DNA of 64,000 bases from Chiridota heheva (Eukaryota; Echinodermata; Holothuroidea; Apodida; Chiridotidae). The notes under the pieces are model-generated. The model was not told the origin of the DNA. It searched no databases and was given only the letters and a program-made list of their open reading frames with translations. Shown here piece by piece: positions 1-12,300 of this stretch; the first letter of the stretch is position 1, and the number at the start of each line of letters is the position of its first letter. The stretch covers positions 705,001-769,000 of the forward strand of contig JAIGNY010002788.1 of NCBI GenBank assembly GCA_020152595.1, in the 5' to 3' direction. A program made the position numbers and the translations under genes.

Positions 1-210
1 GGTCTCCAGTACGCTCGTCGCGTTCAGTCTTTGAATTACCAGTGTACAACCTGCTTTGATAGCTGCAGTAACGTAGCTCAGTCCCCTTGTACAGAAGCGT
101 CTTCAGCGAAGACACAAAAGTTTTAAACAACAACGGAAGATATTTCAGTCGAGAAAAACATATTTCGTCACTAACTTCCACAGACCATCTCTTCGAAAAA
201 GGTTTCAGTG
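1..210 (+). other. BPNT1: probable 5' UTR / promoter-proximal sequence of BPNT1
   Basis: This sequence precedes the start codon and is richer in CpG than the introns that follow. No TATA box at a convincing distance is seen, and the transcription start cannot be located. A TTTCAG at 203-208 just before the ATG also resembles a splice acceptor, so part of this stretch could be intronic, with a further 5' UTR exon outside the window. Confidence 0.45.
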
Positions 211-339
211 ATGGCTGCGAATCCAACACTCATCGTGCGGTTGGTGTCTGCTTCAGTATGTGTAGCAAACAGAGCTGGGTCCATCATAAGGGAGATCATG
301 AAGGCAGGAGATCTTGGTGTTGTGAATAAAGAAGCAGAG
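211..339 (+). CDS. BPNT1: BPNT1 coding exon 1 (residues 1-43)
   Basis: Encodes the N-terminal helix region, starting [20 protein letters not shown] and continuing to [11 protein letters not shown]. It ends in phase 0 at a consensus donor GTAAGT (340-345). The LGVV segment just before the junction matches the family motif leading into the first metal-binding Asp, which lies in exon 2. Confidence 0.93.
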
Positions 340-3300
340 GTAAGTTTACCAGCTTCAAATCCATTTAAAGGAAAACTGTTTACTTGAATTAGGTCTCATC
401 ATGAGGGGTTTTGCCAAATAATACTTTCACCTTTTTTGCTTGGCCCCAACCAGCCGATTGTGGTGCACCATCCATAAAATCGCACCGGTGAATTAGAGTA
501 TACTGTACGTTTATAGCGCAATTAAGCAGAGTTGAGAACGGTTGACGTGCAATCAACTGTTTTTACTGTCATATTTTGAGGTTAAATTTTCGTTTGGTTG
601 AAAAGTGAAGGCGTCATGGCTGGGAAGTACACCCGAGATAAAAGAAAATACAAATAACACAGATCTATATTTTTGCACTCATGTCCTTGAGAAATTTACT
701 TAGGTATTCCTTGGAAATGATTATGAATTATTTGAACATTTGTATATAAGTTTTTCAGTACCATTATGTGCATGGACATTTTTGCTAGGTGCATTATTAA
801 GAATCCTTAACGAGTGTGATGTCATGCTTGCAGCTCTATCCAAGATTATGCGAATTATATCTTTAAAACTTTGTTGCTTCTTGGTAATTATTGGAAAACA
901 ACTTTTGATTGAGATGAGGTATACAGTTACATGCATTTGACAAGATAATTTTCCATGTGCTGAATATACTTTACACTCAAAATAAAAGAAAAATACATTT
1001 TCATATTACAGAAATACATGTAGGCCTACATAAAGAATTGCCTTGCATCTGCAAGTACAGTATGACATTACCCTGTACACTGCAAGGTCATTTTTAAAAA
1101 TTTCAACACTTTGGTGAAATCTTTGAAATACAAATCAATCCTATTGCAGAGTAAGATACCAACACAATTTTTTCACCAATTTAGCTCTTTGATAGTCCTC
1201 TGTAGTTATGAAATATCATGAGAATATTTCCATAAAAAGCTGTAGAATGGTACATTTCAGGGTTCTGGTGGAAAAGCATCAGGAACCCATGCAGTCAAGT
1301 TAGCATGTTTGTGTGTTGTGGGGGAGGAGGGGGGGGGGCAGTCAAGTTAGCATGTTTGTGTGTTAGGGGGGGTGTATCTGTGCACAGGGCCGTAATTTAC
1401 AGGGGGACAGGGGACATGTCCCCCTACTTTTCCGTAGAATCAGTACATTTTAGGAAAATTTGTCTCTTGTCCACCCCCCTACTTTTTAAATAAGGGGCCA
1501 TGTCCCCCACCCCCTGCCCTTCCCACTTTTGAGACAAGAATTACGGCCCTGTTGTGCAGGGAGTTGCCATTAAAATGGCAACTCCCTGATTTGTGACAAT
1601 AAGTTTGTAAACACAATATCACAAGGACTATTTTGTGCAATAATGTCATAAGTGGTCTGTAGATGTCTATAATTTTTGGTGATGATATCATGATTATTAA
1701 TGAGAAGGTAAGGCTAAAATCAAATTTCCACAAATATTAATTAATCTATTCGTAACTTGAGATTTAATGTCAGTCAAACTTGATGTGGTTCTGTGGTTAA
1801 CAAGAAAAGTTTTTGGGGTCATACAGTTAACCTCATTTATATTCTTGAGTAGGCAGGGCTTAATTGAGTTTTATGAGTTTTTATGATATTAACACACATA
1901 GCTTATAAATGTTGTATACAGTAGACATGCCTTAATGTTTTTGTGGGTGATATCATGAATATTATTGAGTAGGCAGGGCTTAGAAGAGTTTTGGGATCAT
2001 GTGAAGTTGACCTCATTAGTATTCTTGAAGGTGACAGGGCCTGATATGATTTCGCTAAAAATAACTTGTAAGCACAATTTGATTTACTGGTTTTTGTTGT
2101 CAGGTCTATGGACAAGAGTTCCACAGTATTTAAGATGCTGTACTTTTACCAGCATTTTTGCATCAATTGGAAATTCGTTAATGTCTAGTTGTGTATTGGT
2201 TAATTGATTTTGATGGAAATTGTTACTAGTCGTAAAATTTCTATGAAGTATTTTCATTTTTGTGACCTGTGCATTAAATTCCTGTAATGTATGACCTTAA
2301 GTATTTGGTTAAGTCCATTTTTACAACAGGTGAATTTTTTAATAATCCCAAAATACTGTATGGAAAATTTTCTCGTATTTCATTCTTTTTTGTTGTTTTT
2401 TATGCATTTTAATCAATCTTAACACCAAATTTTCATAAAAAGAATAATATTTTGGCATCATGTTTACAGTATATGTGTATTTAATTCACGGTTCAAAGGA
2501 CTTTGCACTCATGAATGGTCCTCCTAAAGTTGGCCCTTCCACTCAGGTCAAAGTCTTTTGCCCTGTGCATTAAATACGTGTATAATCACTCTGCCTCAGC
2601 ATTAATCTTTAATTATTTTCATGGATTTGAAAGGATATTTTCGAATTTTAGGTATTTTTTGCCTTTACCCACTGTACTCACATGACTACTGGGATCTCGC
2701 ACAGCGCTACTACTTTTCCATGGATCTTTAAGACACGATCTAAATGCCATAAGATAAAACAACTCTGATACAGCAGGATTTGCCCATTGTTTGAATGGAA
2801 ATACAGTATGATTTTGTACTGTAGGTAGGTGAATATATGAATATAATGTTGGTGTTATTATGATTATGTGGGTGTGTTATCATGAGGGTGAATGAGTAGA
2901 ATGAAAGAACTGGGTGAATGGGAAATAGAATGAGCAAATGAGGATTGGAGACAAGGGGGGTGAGGGGGGGGGGGAAGAGGAATGAAGATTAACACAGTGA
3001 TTGAGGATTAGAAAACTTACAGTAGGGACAGTGAAAGACTTTTTAGAAAGTGAAAGCTTCGAAAGGACGAGTGGGGTTAGAAGCTTAGGATTGTGGCTTG
3101 TTAAATGTGTACATGGAGTGTAATGAAGATGGCAAGGAAATCAGCATTGTATTTTGATGCACTAGCAATTACAAGCAATTTGTTGTAGGATTCCTATATT
3201 CCAAGATTGACATTTTTTTATAAAAACAAAACAAAAGAAGAATACAACCTGAGTTACAGGTGAAGCTGTTGAAAAACGGACACGAATGGTGTTTTACTTC

Positions 3301-6300
3301 TTCAAAAATTGATACCGTGTACACATAAGCCGGAGCTGGAAAAACTCTACTGTTCCGAATCAGGAATTTACAGGAAGGCAAATTTAAAAAAAAAAAAAAA
3401 AATTTCTTGAGTAAACAAGAGTATATGTGGTAAATATAGGATATTTGTAGAATTTTAGGTATTTTTTGCCTCTACCTACTTACTGTACTTACAAATGAAA
3501 TGAAATGAAATATATGCTCTTAAAATGTCCCCCATGTAATTGTTTGATGAAAAGTACATTGAATTACAAAAGAGTGAAGTATATAAAGATGTATTCACTA
3601 CATTAATATTATTTTTGTACTGATATTTTGTGGAAAGATTTTCAACACCTTTATTCAGAATCGAGGAAAATTTTATGATTAATTCCAACTCCAGAAGCTT
3701 AGGATTATGGTTTGTTAAATTAAATGTTTGTGCTGTCATGATATGTTGACTATCGCGATATCTTTTTTTTCCATGACTTGATTTATGCCTTTCAACACAT
3801 ATCGTGATACCAAAAACTAATACAGAACTAAAAATTTCGTGCAACTACCCTAGGCTACTTGGTACGTTATGGTACTAACGTTGTGGTAGTAAATCTAAAA
3901 GTCATGTTTAGGCCATGATCTTTTCTGAAAAAAATAATTAAAAATTGTGCTCCTTCACTGCACACTGCCACACTCCGATGTTGGCTAGATCTGGAAATCA
4001 ATTTTTCTTGCGTTCATCATTATACATTCATAAAAGAAGTAGGCCTAGACTGGTATTATTAACAATTTAATTTGTGTTGTGAGTCAATTTTCTTGAAAAA
4101 TATCGTGATATACCAATATATCGCGATATTTTCCTCCAGGATAATTGATACGTAATACAGTCATATCATGACAGCTCTGTTAAATGTGTACATGGAATGT
4201 AGTTAACATAGCAAGGAAATCTGCATTATATTTTGATGCATTACCGATAACTTAACCTGATATTTAGTAATACCAAATCAAATAATTACTGAACAGTACA
4301 TTTTGTTGTAGGATTTTTGTATTTCAAGATTGACAATTTTTTCACAAGAACAAAACAAAAGAAGAAAGCTGAATTCAAAAGCTGAGCCATTAGTAAATCT
4401 CTTGAAAAAAGAAAAGTGGATGGTGTTTTACTCCTTCAATTCCTCAATAATGATACTGTGTACACACATAAGCATAGGAGCCCAATTTTTGTATGGGGGG
4501 AGGGGGTGGGGGCAAGTCTTACATGTATATTGCCCTAAATAGATAAAGGAAATGATGCTATTGGTCAAACAAATATATGTAAACTAAAAGATTTCTTTTA
4601 AAATTTGCTTTCAGCATATTATTACTTTCATAATTTAGCTTTATCTGGATTAAATAATCTTGTTATTGCAATTTGTGTCAAATTTAAAAGATTTTTGTAA
4701 CTCTTTTTTATTGCAATTCATATTGCCATAACATTACTGATACTAGCCCAAAACTATCCTTTCCAGAATTTTACTCCTACTGTACTGTACATGTAGGTCT
4801 GCCCGATAATTGACTATTTATCCGGGTTCGACAAATTACCCAGAAGGAAACTTGTCCACTTTGGAGCTCGACACTTGTTGTTGTCCATAAAGACAACCAG
4901 GTTGCAACTTGCCTGGATAATTTGATGTGCAATTAATGTGCATGTACATGTTTGATACCAACAGTGCTAAGAAATTTATTGCCTGTTGTGGCACCCAGCA
5001 AAAATATTTGTTGCCTAGATATGATATTTGGTTGTCCTGGGCAGCTGGACAAATTTGTCAACTGCTGCTATTTGTGGGGCAATTGTTTCCCTTTCACCCC
5101 TGTCTCCTATGTCTATAATTTTTCTATACTGTACATGCAAGGAATTTGTTTTTCAATTTGAAATAAAAACTAAAGCTTTTATTAGCAAACCTTTTATCAC
5201 AAGCTATTACCAATCACAATGTTCTGCTTCATGTCAAATATACCTGCACAGTGTGTGAACACCATGCAACCCACTTAGTAAAAACATTCATATGAGAAGA
5301 AGTAGTGGACTCTTTCCTTTCTTTTCTGCAGTGAGTGAATAGTTTAAAAAGTTGTTGGTGCCAGTACCTTAATTATTTGTGTGTGTTTGGAGGCTTTGTA
5401 TCTGTATTTAGAGAGTTCAAGGGGGAATTCAAGTTACTTACAAGGAAACAGTTCCATTCCATTTTAATAGGATGTTGATTACATGAGTAGAAATGCAATA
5501 CATCCATAAAATGTACAAATTTCCAGAAATTCTTGCTAAATATTCACATGAAAGACATTGTTTATGAAAATGACTAATTTACAGTAGCTTTTAGTTTGTG
5601 GTGTCTGACAGTTCTTTTGCTCATTGTAATATAATTTGAAATTCTTTGAAGGAGTATGCTATACATGTATTGTAGTTATATCATCAAAAGCGAATGCTAG
5701 AAGATGACATGTCAGGATGGTTAAAGTATAATCCAGTAACTAAAAATTGCAAAAAACATTAAAGCTGTAACTTGGGGAAATGACAGAATGACATACTGTA
5801 ATTATACAGGTTACAGTATGTGTGACAGACTGACATACTGTAATTATACAGGTTACAGTATGTGTGACAGACTGACATACTGTAATTATACAGGTTACAG
5901 TATGTGTGACAGACTAACATACTGTAATTATACAGGTTACAGTATGTGTGACAAACTGACATACTGTAATTATACAGGTTACAGTATGTGTGACAGACTG
6001 ACATACTGTAATTATACTGTAAGTATGTGTGACAGACTGACATACTGTAATTATACAGGTTATAGTATGTGTGACAGACTGACATACTGTAATTATACAG
6101 GTTATAGTATGTGTGACAGACTGACATACTGTAATTATACAGGTTTACATGTGTGACAGACTGACATACTGTAATTATACAGGTTACAGTATGTGTGACA
6201 GACTGACATACTGTAATTATACAGGTTACAGTATGTGTGACAGACTGACATACTGTAATTATACAGGTTACAGTATGTGTGACAGACTGACATACTGTAA

Positions 6301-9300
6301 TTATACAGGTTACAGTGTGTGTGACAGACTGACATACTGTAATTATACAGGTTATAGTATGTGTGACAGACTGACATACTGTAATTATACAGGTTACAGT
6401 ATGTGTGACAGACTGACATACTGTAATTATACAGGTTACAGTGTGTGTGACAGACTGACTGTAATTATACTGACAGACTGTAATTATACAGGTTATAGTA
6501 TGTGTGACAGACTGACATACTGTAATTATACAGGTTATAGTATGTGTGACAGACTGACATACTGTAATTATACAGGTTATAGTATGTGTGACAGACTGAC
6601 ATACTGTAATTATACAGGTTATAGTGTGTGTGACAGACTGACATACTGTAATTATACAGGTTATAGTATGTGTGACAGACTGACATTCTGTTCTAATAAT
6701 TTTCAGGGAACATTTGATTGAGAGCATATAGAACCAGAGTTGGAATTAATTATAAAATTTCCCATGGTTCTGAATAAAGGGTCAAATATTTTCCCACGAA
6801 TAATTGTGACAGACATAATATTATTGTAGTATATATATCTTTATATGCTTTCCTCTTTCTCGATTTATGAACTATTCATCACACAATTACATGGGGGATG
6901 TTATTAAAGCACATAATTACTCTGAACACTATTCGAGAAGAGAAGCGTGAAAACGTGGTGTTCATTCACTTTCAAGTACTAAGTTGATGTGCGACCATAG
7001 GCAGCCGGAGAATTAGTCTGTTAGTTGCAGAGCGCATTTGAATAGTTCTTTTAACTAGACAATGCACCATATAAATTCCATATGTCATATCATATTTACC
7101 CCATATACTGTTGCTTCCCGTTGTTCCCGCGGTTACTGTATAACAGCCAGAACCTTAGATTTCTTCCAGGTCTGCCTAGAACATGTGATTACTTCTCTTA
7201 CACACAGTGCTACTGCTGGTAGGTTTTCATTCATGAATAATCATATAAATAGAAATAGTTTATCATCACTACTAAAACAATATTCTAGGGTGATCTGAGT
7301 ACAGTACTTGATATTTGCATTTGTTTTTTATTTGTTTTCCATTTTACTGTAATCTTGCATTCTCTGACCAGGGATTTGGTATTTTCAAATCCCTGATCTG
7401 ACTGCAGTGTAACATTTTATGACTTTATTTTTCTTCTGAGACTTTCAGCCTATCCCTGTAGTTTCGCTGTTAGAGATATATATTGTAGCCCCCAGGTAAT
7501 TCAACAAGTAGTAAAAAGTTGCAGAAAAGATGTTTTTGAACACTTAGGCACAGGGAGTTGTTAACCTCAGCTCAGAGACTTTGCTAGCTGTACTGATAGT
7601 TCCATGTGTATAAATTGTGAAGAAAATTTTTTTGATTTGATTTTATGATTTGAAAGTCATATATAGATATTGAAGCAAAAAGGCATCCCTTTTGCTTTGC
7701 AGGCTGAGTGCCTTTTGAATATTCACATTTATACTGTTTTGTACGTCCCTTGCAGTATGTTTCACGAATACAGCAGATTGAAAAGCATTTTTTGCTTTTA
7801 ATATGTTTACTAACAAAATTTAGATCACGATTCTGAAAGTCAGAAATGTGAAGATGAACAGTAGTACATTTATACCAATCCTGATTTTTTTTTATACAGT
7901 ACACATGATGAAAATGATTATAAAAAGCCAGAGGATCGTTTTAATTAAGAAATTAGTTCTGGCAGTGATTCCGTCTTTCACTTCTTTTAGAGTGCAGTCA
8001 TTTTTAATATTTTCTTTTATATGAAATACATGATGCAGCAATAAAGCTGCTTCTTATTGGCATGTTTACAGCACCCTGATTTTAAAAATAGACTTACTGA
8101 TAATTTTACAAGCTTGATAGAGTTTTAGGGAAGAAAATAAGTTTGTTTTTATGAAAGAAATAATTCTTCCTGCGGAATCCTGTTTTCCCCGCGGTTATTA
8201 CCGCCGGAGCCGTGGATTTTTTGCAGGTCTAGATGACATTAATGCAGAAGTTGTTTACATCAGGGTAAGATGACAGCTTTCTGTTTATATTATACCCTCC
8301 ATTAGCGAAGTGAAAATTTATGCCTGTATGAATTTTTGACTGACATAACTGCTTTGCTTTGTTTTTGCTAAGAATTATTAGTCTCACATGTTTATACAAT
8401 CAGTGTCGTCTTTACTGGGGGTACAGTAACGTACCTTGTACTCAGTGTATTTACAATGTCACATATGAAATGTGTCATATCCACAACATTTTCATCTTCC
8501 AAACATATTTTCATCTTGCTTTCATCAGGTACATGGTTATTTCAATACAAAGGTACAGAGCTACATAGTACTGTATCAAGATTTGTACTGTACTGCATGT
8601 GCTGGCCATCGTCAACAATCACGTATATTTTTCAAAATTCTCCTTTATTGGTTCCGATACCACAGTAATAGCATAAGGAACCTATGCAGTCATGCTGGCA
8701 TGTGTATGTATATATGTGTGTGTATGTATGTATGTGTGTGTGTATGTATGTGTGTCTGTGACAGCAAGATCATAAGCACTATTTCTCCAAAACAATACAC
8801 TGGATTCATGTCATATGTGGTACACAGAAAGCCCATGGTTCTTATATGTGCCCTAATGTTTTTGGTGGTAATGTTATGCATATTAATGTGTAAGTGGAGC
8901 TTAATGGAAATATCTTGAAATGCTTATATTTTTGCAACAGCATGTCTGCTTTGTTTCATATTTGGTGTGTTTATGTTGTTAGCTAGTGGGTACTGTATGT
9001 TCATGGTACAAAAATGATGAATTTCATCAATATGCAAAGTGGGCAGGGGCCGCAGGGCTTCAACATGTTTTGTTAAAAGGTGCTTGTAAGCACGGTATCT
9101 CAAGAACAGTAAACCTGATTCATATCATATTGGGTACACAGATAGCCCATGATATGTAGATGTGCCCTGTTGTTTTTGGTGGTGATTTCATGTATATTAA
9201 TGAGTAGGCGGGACTTATTGTGAAAATCATGAAATGCTCATATTTTAACAATCATGTGTCTGATTTGTTTTATATTCAGTATAAATATTTTAATTGCTAG

Positions 9301-12300
9301 TGTGTATGTGTTCATTGTATAAAATATGTATAGTAGGCGGGGCTTAATATGGTTTTGCTAAAAGACCTTGTAAACATGGTATCTCAAAAAGGGCAAACTG
9401 GATTCATATCATGTGCAGTGCACATATAGCCCATGGTCTGTAGATGTGCCCTATTGTTTTTGGTGGTGATGTCATGTATACAGTAGGTAGAGCTTAATAT
9501 AAAAATCTTGAAATGCTCCTAATTCAACTAACAAATGTCTGTTTTGTCATATTTTGTAGAATTATGATGTTAGCATAGTGGGTGGGGCTTAGTATGATTT
9601 TGTTGAAAAGAGCTGTAAACATGATATCTCAAGAACGATTCATGTCATATCAAATATTTCATAATATGCAATGACATAACAGTTAATACAAAATCAATCA
9701 GCATGAAAAAAGTACGAACCACAACACTTTTTGAATCTGGGTATACTCTTTTTAAAACAATTTTTTTTAGCCAACTTATTATTTTAGTATTTCGACCAAT
9801 CAAATGCTGGGGAAATTTTTCCTTTGTTAACCCAACCAATCAGCTGCAGTTGCAGGAGAAAAAGTTGTACATGTAAGCAACAATGTGTGCATATTTATGT
9901 GTAACACATGTATGGTGAGCATTTTAAAGCATCTTTTACAAATGCTTTAACCATACCCTGTGTGAATTGTGTAGATGGCCAAGTATTCCCCAGTATTTGA
10001 TTGGTCAATAAGATTCCTCCCAGCAGTATTCACATTAGTGTAGGGGATAGAGCAGGGAGATGGTCAATAAGATTCCCTCAGCAGTATTCACATTAGTGTA
10101 GGGGATAGAGCAGAGAGATGCCATATGGTATAGAGAGATTCCCCCTATTTGATTGAATTTTACTCTGAAATAAATAACAATAGGTGGGGAATTGCTATTG
10201 CTTTAGCACATGACATATAAACCTCAGCATAGTTTGGCTGATAAAACCAATAATTCTCTAACCCCTAGTGTAAACAGTGTCCTGCAGTATATTCTTGATG
10301 GTGTATTCTTAAAAGGAGCATGTGAGGGCATATTATTGGAGGTCCCTCCCTAGAATATTATAATTATACACTGTTCTTGCATGTGATGGTACTGATACCA
10401 ACCACAGTCATTTCTAATGAATACTGAATTCATTTTCAACGATACCAGTATTAAAAATGGGACCTCTCTTATTTCAATATTTTAAAGAAATAGCAAAAAA
10501 ACCTGGTCTCACTTTTCACCCAAGAACTTGTTCAATAATTTCTAACAGACAAATTTCTTCAGGATCTTTGGTCAGTTTTTATCAGTGAATTACAGAGCAT
10601 ATGTGTGAGCCTGTTTTATTCCACATGCAATGCATCATACCTCTAGTACCCCCTCATTAAGAGAACAGCCAAATTTTCTCCACTGTGTCTCTACTCTTTA
10701 AAACATTGTTCATTCCCTCATTGATTAAAGATGTCAATATATGACTGATCTACTTGAAACTGAAAAGGTTTGTAATTCCCTTTGTGTCAGGTGAGTTCCA
10801 GTGGCTCAGCTGAGTCTTTCTTACATTTTGAATTCCTTGAAGGGGGAAAAAGATATGGTGGGGGTGAGAGAATCTTCAATACTGGGATGTTTGTCTAAAA
10901 ACCTGCATATTTTACCAACCAACCATCTTCCCTTGTGTTTTCATCTTCTCTTCCTCATTCACATCCACCCAGGGTTTTTTTTTATCCAAAATTAAGCCAC
11001 AGAGCTAAGAGGCTGTGCTATTTTGGGAATCATTGACGTCACTGGGGCTTGTTTCCATGGTGATGCATGATATCATCACCATAGAACTCACTCTGCGCTA
11101 ACTATGGCTGTTTGGTGATCATAGTGGTCATCCGTTATAGACGCGTGTTTGATTGTTTCCCCAGGTCTGTGTTTGCTGAAAATTGAGGAGGTTTTTGTAG
11201 TGTTATTGAGATTTTTCCTAGGTTTTAATTTTCATTGAGCTCTCATGTCCTTTTCTCAAGTATTTGTCAGGTCTTGAATAAATCGTGCAAAAGTGGTTAC
11301 AGATAACTCTACAGTATAAGATAAGAGCGTATTGTGCAATTATTAATGAAGCTCACTCAGATGAGAGTTCATTTCTTTGTTGTGCTAGTATAGATGATTC
11401 ATTACTTTAGCAGTTTTTGATCCCCATCAAAAAGATGAAAGATTCTCGTGTGTATATTATTATAGTTCCATCTGTGACTACAGCTGTAAATAGTTCAGGG
11501 TGTTAGCAGAACAAAAAGAGGAGAGAAAGTTTCCATGCACATTCAGTATGCTTGAGGTTTTAATCTCATAAATTTGTGTTAATAGTATTTATAACTGCAT
11601 AAAAGAAATGTGTGGGGTTTCAGTGATGTAAATTCTACCAGTAAGTGTGTAGTTTGTGCATTGTAAGGGGGAACATAGCAAGAGGGAAGCTGAGGGAGGC
11701 ACGACTTCCCCATTAATTGTTTTGATATATTGCTTTTTCAGGCAATAATTAGGAGAGGTAAAAATGTGACGTTCCTTTATGCACATCCTTTTATTAGTCA
11801 AAAACTGAAAATCTGTAAACTTATTTAAACTTATTTTTTGAGGAGTTTGACTCCCCTACCCCACCCCTCCTTCCCCCAGTGCTTACATATTTGTGGCTAC
11901 GACTGATTGTAAGAGTCTGAGAACTATTAAGAAAGATTTGGTGAGAGCTTTTAAAAAGACTATTTGATAAGAGCTTGCCTTTTGAAACAATGCAACTCTC
12001 TTATGGTAAAATCATTGACAGCTGCTCAGTGTACTCATCCAGACAAATTACTGTAGCTTTGTGCCCATCATCCTGATCTAATGAAGCATGTAAAGTTGTG
12101 CTTAAGAACACATTGAGTATATTGATTTAAATTGTAGAAACAGAATGTACACAGCAAAACACAGCATGTGTTGTTTCCGGTTAAGCTTGCCCGGTTTTGC
12201 CCCGACTTGAAACCGGTTAGTTTTGAAAATACAAACTGATTTTAACCGAAAAACTGGTTTGTTGATGAATCAAAATAATGAACCACTGCATCTGACAGTG

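Larger units (their letters stand above)
1256..2130 (+). repeat. dispersed repeat family A, copy 1 (interrupted)
   Basis: Starts with a phrase meaning 'GGTTCTG ... AGCATCAGGAACCCATGCAG' that recurs near 8650 and 29095. It is followed by GT-rich DNA and then sub-repeats sharing AAACACAATATC, GTCTGTAGATGT, TTTTTGGTGATGAT and GAGTAGGCAGGGCTTA. This copy is interrupted by a MITE at 1385-1551. The superfamily is not recognised, and no terminal repeats or coding sequence are seen. Confidence 0.7.

Noticed and set aside
5759-6727. Long open frames on both strands (up to about 320 codons) of a 14-residue repeat, resembling a repetitive secreted protein
   Set aside because: The unit is 42 bp with no stop in these frames, so openness follows from the repeat; it is open on both strands, inside an intron, with no signal peptide or flanking coding sequence.
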